64,000 bases of DNA from Nannocystis bainbridge (GCF_028368995.1 NZ_JAQNDL010000003.1:992001-1056000), one strand, 5' to 3'; shown: positions 1-8,757, numbered from the stretch's first letter. Program-made: numbers and translations. Notes: generated from the sequence alone by a model not told the origin.

Positions 1-2
1 TG

Positions 3-995
3 CGCGGCGCGGCCCGCCCGCTGCTGCTCGGCCTGGCCCTGTTCGACATCGCCATCAGCGCCGTTTACGGCAGCTACGCCTTCTTGATCCTCAAGGCGCC
101 CTGCCCCTACTGCCTGTCGCTCTACGTCATCAGCGCCTTACTGCTGATGAGCGCCCTGTTCACCGTCCACGGCGCCCCGCGCGGCCTGTGGAAGCGGCTG
201 ACCACGCGGCGCCAGGCCGACCTGCTCGACGCCGTGTTCATCGCCGGCGTCGTGTTCGTCGTCGGCCTCGGCGTGCAGTCGCTCGGCTTCCAGGCCACCC
301 GTCGGTTCGTCGACGCCAACACCGGCTGTGTCGCCCCGACCACCGCCCTCCCGGCCACCGTGATCGTCACCGGCGCCGCCGAGCCCAAGGTCGGCATCGC
401 CCTGTTCCTCGACCTCAGCTGCCCGCACTGCTCGAACGAGTTCCGCAACGTCGGCCGGGCCGTGCGCAGCAAGGAGCTCGACGTACCGACGCGGGTCTAC
501 GTGTTCCACACCCCGCGCGCCGCCTGCGACACCGACGCCTTCCCGGCCGGCTACCCCAAGCACCACCCTGACGCCTTCAACGGCGGCGCCTGCCTCGCGG
601 CCAAGGCCGCCGAGTGCGTCGAGAAGCTGCGGCCCGGCGCCGGCTTCGACATGATCGCCGGCCTGTTCGCCCTCCAGGCCGATCCGGACCCGAGCGGCGG
701 CCCCTTGTTCAGCCCCGAGCGGGTCGCCAACAAGGCCGTCGACATCGGCCTCGAGATCGACCCTGACGACCGGGACAACGAGCTGTTCCAGTGCATCAAC
801 AACGACAAGGACGGGCCGACGCGGATCACCGCGCACCAGAAGTACGCCGTCGAGCAGGACTACAAGGTCCCGACCGGCTACGTGTTCCCGATCGAGAACG
901 GCGCCCCGCGCCTCGACACCGTCAACCACCTGCAGTCCGACTACACCGCCCGCGCGATCATCAACATCGTGCGCGGCATGGTGAAGACGCCCTGA
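3..995 (+). CDS. VKOR-DsbA fusion, thiol oxidoreductase (5' partial)
   Basis: The frame is open from the window edge, so the start lies upstream; the TTG at 84 is not a convincing start. The first ~80 residues look like the end of a vitamin K epoxide reductase (VKOR) membrane domain: hydrophobic segments around a CPYC pair (nt 102-113). A further membrane segment follows (near nt 225-285), then a DsbA-like thioredoxin domain with a CPHC active site (nt 420-431). In such fusions the VKOR part reoxidises the attached DsbA-like domain and passes electrons to quinone, which drives disulfide formation in the periplasm. The downstream genes encode cysteine-rich membrane proteins and a thioredoxin, with only 15 nt before the next start, so this is probably the first visible gene of a redox operon. 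The domain call rests on motifs, not a search. Confidence 0.8.
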   Translation, partial: RGAARPLLLGLALFDIAISAVYGSYAFLILKAPCPYCLSLYVISALLLMSALFTVHGAPRGLWKRLTTRRQADLLDAVFIAGVVFVVGLGVQSLGFQATRRFVDANTGCVAPTTALPATVIVTGAAEPKVGIALFLDLSCPHCSNEFRNVGRAVRSKELDVPTRVYVFHTPRAACDTDAFPAGYPKHHPDAFNGGACLAAKAAECVEKLRPGAGFDMIAGLFALQADPDPSGGPLFSPERVANKAVDIGLEIDPDDRDNELFQCINNDKDGPTRITAHQKYAVEQDYKVPTGYVFPIENGAPRLDTVNHLQSDYTARAIINIVRGMVKTP

Positions 996-1010
996 CCCGA
1001 GCTGGCACGC

Positions 1011-2126
1011 ATGGCCTCCGAGTTCGACACGACGACCAAGCTCCTGCTGGTGCTGACCGGCTTCATGGCCCTCATGGTGCTGCTCATCGCCTACGTGGCG
1101 CTGTTCCGCACCGAGGACCCGCTGCTGGCCCAGGCCGCCGGTGAACAGGGCGCACCGACCGTCAACGCGCCCGCGACCGACTGCGACGCCAGCACGCCCG
1201 AGGGCAGCGCCAAGTGCCCGCCCGGGCAGTACTGCATGGGTGACAAGTGCGCCGCGATCGACGACCTCGCCATCTGCGGCGAGGGCGACAGCTGCCGCGA
1301 CTGCGACTGCGAGATGCCGCTCGTGTGCCACCAGATGCGCTGCCAGGACCCGAGCAAGCTCGAGCGGGCCCCGCTCGAGTGCGCCCGCAACGAGGAGCTG
1401 GCCAAGGCCGTCCGCAACCTGCAGAACAAGTGTGCCAGCCGCGACAAGAGCCTCGGCGACCTGGTCTCGACCCGCTCGTGCACCCCGTCGGACTGGGAGC
1501 AGCTGGCGATCGACGACCCGCAGTTCGACCTGATCCTCGCCGCCTTCCCTGGCCGCTTCTCGGTCCACTACCCGACCGGCCTGCCGAAGAAGGGCACCAA
1601 CTGGCCGACCAAGACGGTGCGCGACCACTACAAGACCCAGATCCGCCGCTTCAAGGACGAGCTGACCCGGGCCAAGCAGGTGTTCGTGATCGGCCGCGCC
1701 TCGCCCGACGGCGACCGCCAGCAGAACCACGACCTCGCCGTGCGGCGCATGGACATGGTCACCCAGATCCTCGGCGAGGTCGTCAACGAGGGCCTGGCCG
1801 AGACCGATCGCAAGCAGATCCCGATCCAGCCGTTCGCCATGCGCGACGCCAAGCCGCTCAACCCCGAGCGGTTCAAGAAGAGCTACCTCGACGTCGAGGA
1901 CAAGCCCGCCAACAAGACCCCGTCGCCGGTGGTCGCCTGGGACGACACCAACCAGAAGCGCATGCAGAGCCTCCTCGACGGCGCCATCGACCTCAAGGAC
2001 CAGAGCTCGCGCGACTGGACCGAGCTGTTCAACGCCATCAACCGCGTCGTCCTCGTCGTCCCGATCCCCTGCGACGGCACCGAGTACAAGCCGCCCAAGA
2101 CCATCCTCGACGAGTCCGCCGGCTGA
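1011..2126 (+). CDS. Membrane-anchored cysteine-rich protein with OmpA-like C-terminal domain
   Basis: The 371-aa protein has one N-terminal transmembrane segment (residues ~9-29) and then a cysteine-rich stretch (residues ~60-120) ending in a 'CDCEMPLVC' motif. This closely matches 'CPCDAPLVC' in the tail of the thioredoxin gene two places downstream. Residues ~222-255 ('VIGRASPDGDRQQNHDLAVRR') resemble the OmpA/MotB peptidoglycan-binding signature, so the C-terminal half may bind the cell wall. It sits 15 nt after the VKOR-DsbA gene and 6 nt before the next, which supports co-transcription. The many periplasmic cysteines are plausible substrates for the neighbouring thiol oxidase. OmpA-like is a pattern-level call; the exact function is unknown. 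Confidence 0.7.
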   Translation: MASEFDTTTKLLLVLTGFMALMVLLIAYVALFRTEDPLLAQAAGEQGAPTVNAPATDCDASTPEGSAKCPPGQYCMGDKCAAIDDLAICGEGDSCRDCDCEMPLVCHQMRCQDPSKLERAPLECARNEELAKAVRNLQNKCASRDKSLGDLVSTRSCTPSDWEQLAIDDPQFDLILAAFPGRFSVHYPTGLPKKGTNWPTKTVRDHYKTQIRRFKDELTRAKQVFVIGRASPDGDRQQNHDLAVRRMDMVTQILGEVVNEGLAETDRKQIPIQPFAMRDAKPLNPERFKKSYLDVEDKPANKTPSPVVAWDDTNQKRMQSLLDGAIDLKDQSSRDWTELFNAINRVVLVVPIPCDGTEYKPPKTILDESAG

Positions 2127-2132
2127 ACCACC

Positions 2133-2396
2133 ATGTCCAGCGCACCGACGCCGCCCCTGCTCGCCTACAAGCTGGTCGCCATCCTGACGACCTTCATCGC
2201 CGGCGTCAGCCTGCTGGTCGCCGTCATGCTCATGATCCGCGTCGACAAGGCCCGCGACCTGCTGCAGAGCAAGCTGCAGGCCTGCCCGTGCTGCAGCGAG
2301 GCGCTCGCCAATCCGCCCGCGAGCCCGCCGCAGCAGCCGGTCAACATGCCGGTCAACACCCCGGTCAACCACCCGGTCAACGCCCCCAAGACCTGA
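2133..2396 (+). CDS. Small single-pass membrane protein with Pro-Val-Asn repeats
   Basis: This 87-aa protein has one transmembrane segment (residues ~13-35), a short CPCC cysteine cluster near residue 52, and a C-terminal tail with five PVN units (PVNMPVNTPVNHPVNAP). No family is recognised. It lies between the OmpA-like gene (6 nt gap) and the thioredoxin gene (10 nt gap) on the same strand, so it is likely co-transcribed. The paired cysteines just outside the membrane segment fit the redox theme of the operon. The PVN tail is probably disordered and exposed. Codon use matches the neighbours, which argues for a real gene despite the size. Confidence 0.65.
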   Translation: MSSAPTPPLLAYKLVAILTTFIAGVSLLVAVMLMIRVDKARDLLQSKLQACPCCSEALANPPASPPQQPVNMPVNTPVNHPVNAPKT

Positions 2397-2406
2397 CCGA
2401 GAGACC

Positions 2407-3624
2407 ATGTCCGAGCCGACCCGCCTCGACCTCAAGGACGCCGACCCCGCGCGGGCCAAGGCGCGGGTGTACGTCCGCTGGGCGGTCATCAACGTCCTGC
2501 TGACCACCCTCGCCTGCGGCCTCGCCCTGCTGATCTGGCTCAAGGAGGGCGACGTGCGGCGCCAGCTCGCGCGCGTCATGCAGCGCGAGAAGCAGGGCTG
2601 CGTCGACACCACGCGCGTGCTCGAGACCAAGACCGCGCTGATCGTCGACCCCGAGGAGGTCGCGCCGCCGCAGGACCAGCCGCGCAGCGGCTACGTCGGC
2701 AAGTTCGGGACCCAGATCTCGCCGGCCATGCTGGTCAAGCTCGAGGCCATCCGCGACCCCAGGAAGCCGGCCGTCGAGGTCCGCTTCGGCGCGCAGGAGG
2801 TCCTGCCGTCGCAGGCGGTCCACGTCGTCAACCTGTGGGCGACCTGGTGCGGCCCGTGCAAGGCCGAGATGCCTGACTTCAAGGCCATGTTCGCCCACAA
2901 GGCCGAGACGTGGGCCGACGCCGTCAAGTTCGTCCCCGTCCAGCTCAAGGACAACACCGACCCGCGCAAGTCCTACCAGGACTTCGCCGACATCATGCCG
3001 CCCTCCGCCGTCAAGCTGGCCGACCGCAGCTACGACGAGAAGTTCGTCAAGGTGCTCGAGAGCGAAGACCAGCGCCAGCTGTTCCGCGGCAACCTGCCTG
3101 TCACCTTCGTCCTCGACTGCAACCGCCGCGTCCGCTGGGCCAAGTTCGAGCAGCTCACGGAGGCCGACTTCGAGGACCTCGAGAAGCACCTCGACCAGCT
3201 GCACGCCGAGCTCGCCGACGACTCGCCCGACGCCTGGTGTAAGAAGCCGTGGCCCGGCAACGGCCGCTGCGAGGGCAAGGAGAACACCGCCGCCCACCAC
3301 AGCCCCGAGGACTGCGGCGAGCTCAAGAAGCGCGGCCCGGCCGTCGAGACCCCGGTGCTCCCGCCGATCGAGCCGACCCCCGAGGCCTGCCCCGCGGGCC
3401 AGTTCCGCGCCGCCGACGGCCGCTGCTCCCGCCTCAAAGGCGCCCCCGTGATCCCCAAGGTCGAAAAGCCCCAGGGCCCCAAGACCTGCGGCAACGGCGT
3501 GTGCGAGCCCGCCCGCGGCGAGAGCAGCCAGACCTGCTGCCAGGACTGCCCCTGCGACGCCCCCCTGGTCTGCAAGCTCGACGCCAGCGACCGCCACACC
3601 TGCCAGGCCAAGGGACTTAAATAG
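2407..3624 (+). CDS. TlpA-like membrane-anchored thioredoxin with cysteine-rich tail
   Basis: This 405-aa protein has an N-terminal membrane anchor (residues ~25-45), a thioredoxin-fold domain with 'NLWATWCGPCKAEMP' (active-site CGPC near residues 148-151), and a ~120-residue C-terminal extension rich in Cys and Pro. TlpA/ResA-type proteins reduce disulfides in the periplasm, for example in cytochrome c maturation. Here the partner may be the cysteine-rich OmpA-like protein in the same operon, whose 'PLVC' motif recurs at the end of this protein ('CGNGVCEP...CPCDAPLVC'). The extension is unusual for TlpA, which normally ends after the thioredoxin fold. The operon appears to end here: a 24-bp inverted repeat follows 12 nt after the stop. 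Confidence 0.8.
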   Translation: MSEPTRLDLKDADPARAKARVYVRWAVINVLLTTLACGLALLIWLKEGDVRRQLARVMQREKQGCVDTTRVLETKTALIVDPEEVAPPQDQPRSGYVGKFGTQISPAMLVKLEAIRDPRKPAVEVRFGAQEVLPSQAVHVVNLWATWCGPCKAEMPDFKAMFAHKAETWADAVKFVPVQLKDNTDPRKSYQDFADIMPPSAVKLADRSYDEKFVKVLESEDQRQLFRGNLPVTFVLDCNRRVRWAKFEQLTEADFEDLEKHLDQLHAELADDSPDAWCKKPWPGNGRCEGKENTAAHHSPEDCGELKKRGPAVETPVLPPIEPTPEACPAGQFRAADGRCSRLKGAPVIPKVEKPQGPKTCGNGVCEPARGESSQTCCQDCPCDAPLVCKLDASDRHTCQAKGLK

Positions 3625-3636
3625 GGCTGTCCTCCC

Positions 3637-3660
3637 GGGCATGTCCCTCGGAACATGCCC
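3637..3660. repeat. Near-perfect inverted repeat after the thioredoxin gene
   Basis: GGGCATGT and ACATGCCC form the outer arms of a 24-bp dyad starting 12 nt past the stop codon. It could fold as a hairpin at the transcript end but has no T tract. The core (ATGTCC...GGAACAT) belongs to the dispersed palindrome family of this window. Confidence 0.6.
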
Positions 3661-3752
3661 TCATGAACCTGTGCGATCGGGCATGCTCCGAACGCCGGGC
3701 CATCGAACACCCGCCGAGCCGCTCGCCAGCCCCGCGCTCACCCGCAAGCGCC

Positions 3753-4037
3753 TGTCCCAAAGGACACCTCGCTCGTCTAACGACGACCGAGCGCCTCCGC
3801 ACCCGGGCCGCCGCGTCCTCGTCAGCGACATGTCCCCAAGGACACTTCACTCGCTGAACGACGACCGAGCGACTCTGCACCCTGGCGGCCGCGTCCTCGT
3901 CCGCGACATGTCCCCAAGGACACTTCGCTCGTTGAACGACGACCCGAGCATCCCGTCGCGAAAACGACGACCGAGCGCCTCCGCACCCTGGCCGCCGCTG
4001 CCCTCGCCAGCGACATGTCCCGAAGGACACATCGCTC
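3753..4037. repeat. 78-bp tandem repeat array, each unit with a TGTCC-N4-GGACA palindrome
   Basis: Palindromic cores start at 3753, 3831, 3909 and 4016. The first three are exactly 78 bp apart; the last interval is 107 bp because of an internal partial duplication. Between the cores the units share 'cgaccgagcg', 'ctc.gcacc' and 'gccgcgtcctcgtc'. The array fills the gap between the thioredoxin operon and the convergent TPR-type gene. No reading frame looks genuine here. Spacers are homologous to each other, so this is not a CRISPR. Confidence 0.85.
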
Positions 4038-4050
4038 GTCACTCTGCTTT

Positions 4051-5301
4051 TTAGAAGCGTCCGGTGAGCGTCAGACCGAGCGCCCCGCGCCCTGGCCCGC
4101 CGCCGATCCGCAGCGCCTTCGCGTACTGCGACGAGCGCCCGCGCGACAGCCCGAGCCCCAGCCCTGCGCCGGCGACCAGCCCCGCGCCGAGCCCTGCGAC
4201 CGCCGAGGTCGCGGTGAAGATCGTCGCCGGACCCTTCACCCCGGTCTGCAGCTCGGCCCAAGTCGCCGGCGTCGTCGCGTTGACCTCGTTGAAGCTGTTC
4301 GCGCTGATCACCAGCCCGACGATCCCGCCGATCACCGCCGCCGCGCCGACGCCCGTCTCGACGTACCAGGCGATCTTCCGCGTCCGCTCCGAGCGCGCGT
4401 ACCAGACCGCCCCGCTACCGATCAGGCCCACGCCCGCGCCCAGCACCCCTGCTCCGGCCCCGCGCAGCGTCGCACCCGCGCGCAGCTCCGCCGAGCAGGT
4501 CTGCAGGTCGGGCCACGTCGCGCACTGGCTCGCGTCCGTCTTCAGCGCCGGCCCGAACTCCTTGCCTTGCGCCACCCCGGTGATGACCGCGCCCACGATC
4601 GCCAGCCCGCCGCCGACCGCGATCGTCGCCAGACCGACCTTGCGGCCGTCGAACGGCTTGTCGGGCTGCGGCGTCGGCTGTCCTTCGGGACCTGTCTCCG
4701 GGGGCAGGGGCTTCAGCGCCAGCTCGGCCGTCAGCGGCGCCCCGGCCGTCACCTTGATCTGCGTCTCCGCGGGCTCGGCCCCGGGCGCCTCTGCCCGCAG
4801 CACCCACGTCCCCGGGTCGAGCTGGATCACCCCGCTCTGCGCCGCCCCGCTGGGCGACACCGGCACCGGCAGGTTCGGCCGCAGATCCGACGCCAGCTCG
4901 CTGACCCACCGCGCCGTCACCTTCGGCGCCTCGGCCGCTCCATCGGCTTGCACGCGGACCTGCACGCTCGACACCTCGCGTCGCGCGACCTCGAGCTGCG
5001 CCTTGGCCTCGTCGCGGTCCGCCCCCTTCACCTCGGCCAGCGCCAGGTACTCGTTGAGGTACGCCACCGCGTGCGCGTAGTGGCGGGCCGTGTAGCGGGT
5101 CACCGCCGCGTTGAAGAGGAACCGCGGCTCCTTGAAGTCGCGCCACAGCGCCTCGAACTCGAGCGCCGCCTCCACGTGCCGCTGCTTCTCGAACTGCTGG
5201 TACGCCGCGGCGACCCGCTGTTCCTTCGACGAAGCCGACGCCGTGGGCGCGTCTGCCGTCACCATCGCCATCGCCAGCGCGACACCTTGCACGATCAGCA
5301 T
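4051..5301 (-). CDS. Secreted TPR/PEGA-like protein with C-terminal hydrophobic segments
   Basis: The start is placed at the ATG at 5301 because it opens a signal peptide (MLIVQGVALAMAMVTADA) and upstream in-frame sequence looks noncoding; this gives 416 aa. Residues ~20-110 carry a TPR-like 'fraction of load' pattern ('AAYQQFEKQRHVEAALEFEALW...PRFLFNAAVTRYTARHY') seen in many myxobacterial envelope proteins. A beta-rich PEGA-like region follows ('IQLDPGTWVLRAEAPG'), then three or four glycine-rich hydrophobic helices to the end. Such proteins usually sit at the inner or outer membrane, with unknown partners. A copy of the dispersed palindrome falls inside the gene near 4679-4692. The function is not known. 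Confidence 0.7.
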   Translation of the reverse strand: MLIVQGVALAMAMVTADAPTASASSKEQRVAAAYQQFEKQRHVEAALEFEALWRDFKEPRFLFNAAVTRYTARHYAHAVAYLNEYLALAEVKGADRDEAKAQLEVARREVSSVQVRVQADGAAEAPKVTARWVSELASDLRPNLPVPVSPSGAAQSGVIQLDPGTWVLRAEAPGAEPAETQIKVTAGAPLTAELALKPLPPETGPEGQPTPQPDKPFDGRKVGLATIAVGGGLAIVGAVITGVAQGKEFGPALKTDASQCATWPDLQTCSAELRAGATLRGAGAGVLGAGVGLIGSGAVWYARSERTRKIAWYVETGVGAAAVIGGIVGLVISANSFNEVNATTPATWAELQTGVKGPATIFTATSAVAGLGAGLVAGAGLGLGLSRGRSSQYAKALRIGGGPGRGALGLTLTGRF

Positions 5302-6026
5302 TCGCCCTCGTTCCCCGGCCGGGCCGCGAGTATAAGCCCCACCGGCCCGCGGGCCAAGTGACGCGCACCCCCTCCCGCGCGCCCGAACGCCCACCTGCCC
5401 TAACGGCCAGGCTCGCCCGCGCGCATCCGCGTCGCTGGCTCGCGGCCCCACGCGAGCCTCACGCCCCCACCGCCGCGGCTCGCAGGGTTACGAGCGCGAC
5501 ACACGAAGCCCACGCGCCCACCGCGTGATCTCGCTACCACCTCGTGCACGGATGGCCCCGCGCCCCGACCTCGGCCCGCTGCGACGCGTGCACGAACGGC
5601 TCCGCGCCCCGACCTCGGCCCGCTGCGACGCGTGCACGAACGGCTCCGCCCGACCTAGGCCCGCTGCACGCGTGCACGAACAGCTCCGCGCCCGACCTCG
5701 AGGCGAACGCGAACCTGCGCGATAGGCCTCGACCTGCCCATCGAGCGCTGCGCCCGTGCACCGCCTTGCTCCTGCCCCTGCCTCGGCTCCACGTCCTGCA
5801 CACCTTCAAGCCTCGCTCTCGCCCCGACCTCCGGCTCGGGCGGCTGCGACCTCGCGCCCTGCGTGCCTCGCCGCGAACGCAGCGGGCCCGACCGGCCTGG
5901 AGCGCCCCGCGGACCGCGAAATTCCTGTCCTCGAGATCGTCGTTCGGCGTGAGATCTGCCGGCGCCTCGCGGCCCGCCCTTGCGCTCCGCGGCCTCACCG
6001 TCGACCATGTCCACAAGCGCACCGCC
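5302..6026. other. Intergenic region without a convincing gene
   Basis: Open frames here are compositional and do not show protein-like sequence. The stretch holds a 44-bp tandem repeat (listed separately). It should also contain the promoters for the two divergent genes, but no clear -35/-10 pair was found. Confidence 0.6.
5563..5695. repeat. 44-bp tandem repeat, about three copies
   Basis: Units begin at about 5563, 5607 and 5651. The first two are identical or nearly so (ccccgacctcggcccgctgc as the first 20 nt, then a shared 'gacgcgtgcacgaacggctc'). The third carries small deletions and substitutions. No coding function is apparent; such arrays vary in copy number by slippage. Confidence 0.8.
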
Positions 6027-7292
6027 ATGCACGCCCGCTCCTCGCTCGTCGTCCTCGCCGTTCTCTCTGCCGGCTGCCTGAAAGATCTCACCCAGGTCGA
6101 GACCGACACCGGCGGCATCGCCACCGAGACCACCACCGAGACGGCGACCGAGACCACGGTCACCACCACCGTCTCGACCACCGACGACAAGCCCGCCTGC
6201 GGCAACAACGTCCTCGAGCCCGGCGAGCAGTGCGACGACGGCAACGCCGCCGACGGCGACGGCTGCGAGGCCGACTGCACCACCACCCCCGGCGAGAACT
6301 GCGGCAACGGCGAGCTCGACGACGGCGAGGACTGCGACGACGGCAACACCGTGGGCGGGGATGGCTGCGAGAACAACTGCACCGAGACCGTCATCCCCGC
6401 CTCCTGCGGCGACGGCAAGATGGACCCCGGCGAGCAGTGCGACGACGGCAACGACGACAACTCCGACGCCTGCACCAACACCTGCAAGACCGCCGTCTGC
6501 GGCGACGGACTCATCCTCGCCGGCACCGAAGCCTGCGACGACGGCGGACCCAGCGCTACTTGCGACGCTGACTGCACCGTCGCCGAGTGTGGCGACGGCA
6601 CCGTCAACGGCGACGCAGGGGAAGAGTGCGACGATCAAAACGAAGTCGATACGGACGCCTGCATCGCTTGCAAGACCGCGACCTGCGGCGATGGCTTCGT
6701 CCAGGCCGGCGCCGAGGAGTGCGACGACGGCACCCCGGACGGAGATGATCTCTGCAATGAATGCAAGAACGTCCCCTATCGCTACATCTTCACGACGGCG
6801 GCGACATACACCGGAAAATTTGGCAACGTCATTGTCGCCGACACCTCGTGCACGACCGCGGCCATCGGGGCGGATCTGCCGATCTCCGACAACACACAAT
6901 GGGTCGCCTGGCTGAGCGCCGGCGCGAGCCAGGCTATCCAGCGCCTCGATACCGGCTTCACGGGCTGGTATGTCCTGCCGACCACCCCCCCCACGCTCGT
7001 CGCGAGGGGATGGGCGGGGTTGACCTCCGGCACCCTTCAGCACGCGATCGATGCCACGGAGACCGGAGCGGCGGTCCCCGCTCCCGCAACGGTCTGGACC
7101 AATACGGACATCCTTGGCGAGCTGCCCATGTTGAATATCCATTGTAAGAACTGGAACTCTTCGATGGCCGTGGACAAGGGTCGCGTGGGTCTCTCGACAG
7201 CCACTAACAGCGATTGGACCGATCCGGAGATGCTTGCATCGGCCACATGCGACACTTCCCATCACCTGTATTGCATCGAGGACATTATCTGA
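6027..7292 (+). CDS. Lipoprotein with myxobacterial cysteine-rich repeats and DUF1554-like domain
   Basis: The ATG at 6027 opens a lipoprotein signal peptide with lipobox LSAGC at residues ~14-18; longer in-frame extensions upstream are noncoding. A Thr-rich linker is followed by about seven cysteine-rich repeats of the type 'CGNNVLEPGEQCDDGN' (residues ~55-250), known from myxobacterial surface proteins (DUF4215 / Myxo_disulf_rpt). The C-terminal ~170 residues ('WVAWLSAG...HCKNWNSS...HHLYCIED') match the DUF1554 pattern, a fold found in Leptospira and myxobacterial surface proteins. The protein is probably lipid-anchored and exposed. The next gene is a close paralogue, and the first repeats are identical in DNA over 137 bp, which suggests recent gene conversion. 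Confidence 0.85.
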   Translation: MHARSSLVVLAVLSAGCLKDLTQVETDTGGIATETTTETATETTVTTTVSTTDDKPACGNNVLEPGEQCDDGNAADGDGCEADCTTTPGENCGNGELDDGEDCDDGNTVGGDGCENNCTETVIPASCGDGKMDPGEQCDDGNDDNSDACTNTCKTAVCGDGLILAGTEACDDGGPSATCDADCTVAECGDGTVNGDAGEECDDQNEVDTDACIACKTATCGDGFVQAGAEECDDGTPDGDDLCNECKNVPYRYIFTTAATYTGKFGNVIVADTSCTTAAIGADLPISDNTQWVAWLSAGASQAIQRLDTGFTGWYVLPTTPPTLVARGWAGLTSGTLQHAIDATETGAAVPAPATVWTNTDILGELPMLNIHCKNWNSSMAVDKGRVGLSTATNSDWTDPEMLASATCDTSHHLYCIEDII

Positions 7293-7407
7293 TCGCAGCA
7301 GCGCATCCGAGCGCGTCGCCATAAGGGCCAGGTACGGCCCACAGATCTGCCTGCTGTGGCTCGGTTCTCGGTGAAGAGGACCGCGCAGAAGCGGCCCAAG
7401 GAACCTC

Positions 7408-8661
7408 ATGCTGTACCGTACCGCCCTCCTTTTCGCCTTCTTCAGCGCATATGGGTGCTTCTACAATCCGACGGGCACCCCCGACAATTCGAGCTCCGAA
7501 ACGGACGTGAGCACGGCGAGCTCCCCAGTCACCACGACCGCGACGACCACCGACGACAAGCCCGCCTGCGGCAACAACGTCCTCGAGCCCGGCGAGCAGT
7601 GCGACGACGGCAACGCCGCCGACGGCGACGGCTGCGAGGCCGACTGCACCACCACCCCCGGCGAGAACTGCGGCAACGGCACCCTCGACGACGGCGAGGA
7701 CTGCGACGACGGCAACAATGTCGACGGGGATGGCTGCGAGAGCAATTGTCGACTGGCTGTCACAGTGAAGTGCGGCGACGGTAAGCTCGACCCTGGCGAG
7801 CAATGCGACGACGGCAACACGATGAGCGGCGACGGCTGCGAGGCCAACTGCACCAAAACACCCAAGTGCGGGGACGGCATTCCGGGTCCGGGCGAGCAAT
7901 GTGACGACGGCAACGAGGACGATGGCGATGCCTGCATCCAATGTATGTCGGCCGTTTGTGGCGACGGCATCCTGTGGACAGGCAAGGAGATGTGCGATGA
8001 CGGAGCATCGAACGGCATGTACGGACAGTGCAACGGCGAGTGCAACGGCCTCGGCGAGCGCTGCGGCGACGGCATGCGCGACGGACCAGAGGAATGCGAC
8101 GATGCCGACATGGTCGACAACGATGCCTGCACGAACGACTGCATTGCTCCTCGATTGGTCTTTGTAACCGCTGCTACTTTCAAAGGTGCTATTGGGGGTC
8201 TCGCCGGCGCCGATGCGAAGTGCACCCAAGCCGCCGCCGAATCACCGTTGCCGAAGAATCTGACCTGGAAGGCATGGATCAGCGACGGCACCAGTTCGCC
8301 CACATCTGCGGGACGGCTGGAGACCGACTACACGGGGTACTACAAGTTCACGAATGAGACCATCCTCGCCCATGGGTGGAGCGCCCTGGTCGCCCCACCG
8401 CTCGCACTCCCGATCACATTCGACGAGAACAGCAATCCAGTGGAGGAACCGCTCCTGGCGTGGACAAACACGCTATCGGCAGGCACCAGCGTCGGCGCCG
8501 ATCATTGCAGCAATTGGACATCTTCAATGTTCAGCACAAAGGGTCGGTTCGGTGACGTATCGGCGAGCGATGCCACATGGACGGACGCCGCTGTCGACAA
8601 TCCCACGGGCTGCTCCAACTCCTTCCACCTTTATTGTTTTCAGAGCGCTCCTGCTCCGTGA
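7408..8661 (+). CDS. Paralogous lipoprotein with cysteine-rich repeats and DUF1554-like domain
   Basis: The 417-aa protein has the same order as the preceding gene: lipobox (FFSAYGC), Ser/Thr-rich linker, about six cysteine-rich 'CGDG..PGEQCDDGN' repeats (residues ~50-245), then a DUF1554-like C-terminal domain ('AWISDG...HCSNWTSS...FHLYCFQS'). The first repeats share 137 identical base pairs with the upstream paralogue (7544-7680 against 6175-6311), whereas signal peptide, linker and C-terminal domain have diverged strongly. The two are tandem duplicates 115 nt apart. Surface display is inferred from the lipobox. The DUF1554 part may bind a ligand, but none is known. Confidence 0.85.
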   Translation: MLYRTALLFAFFSAYGCFYNPTGTPDNSSSETDVSTASSPVTTTATTTDDKPACGNNVLEPGEQCDDGNAADGDGCEADCTTTPGENCGNGTLDDGEDCDDGNNVDGDGCESNCRLAVTVKCGDGKLDPGEQCDDGNTMSGDGCEANCTKTPKCGDGIPGPGEQCDDGNEDDGDACIQCMSAVCGDGILWTGKEMCDDGASNGMYGQCNGECNGLGERCGDGMRDGPEECDDADMVDNDACTNDCIAPRLVFVTAATFKGAIGGLAGADAKCTQAAAESPLPKNLTWKAWISDGTSSPTSAGRLETDYTGYYKFTNETILAHGWSALVAPPLALPITFDENSNPVEEPLLAWTNTLSAGTSVGADHCSNWTSSMFSTKGRFGDVSASDATWTDAAVDNPTGCSNSFHLYCFQSAPAP

Positions 8662-8679
8662 AGGTCTCCTCTGCGCGCG

Positions 8680-8757
8680 GCCGCCAGCAGTCACATCTCG
8701 ACCACCGATAGCTCCACGCTCGACTGCAATACGCCGCGCCACCTCTATTGCGTGCAA
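8680..8757 (+). pseudogene. Remnant of a third DUF1554 lipoprotein gene
   Basis: In the frame through 8692 and 8725 the sequence reads ISTTDSSTLDCNTPRHLYCV. This aligns with the last residues of the two paralogues upstream (CDTSHHLYCIE and CSNSFHLYCFQ). No start, signal peptide or repeat region precedes it, so only the tail of a third tandem copy survives. Confidence 0.6.

Noticed and set aside
138..2630. Long minus-strand open frame (830 aa) opposite the redox operon
   Set aside because: It is antisense to four genes with clear domains; its sequence is low-complexity (Arg, Leu, Val, Gly, Ala rich) and arises from GC bias.
3753..4037. Possible CRISPR array
   Set aside because: The units are 78 bp, the spacers are homologous to each other, and no cas gene is present.
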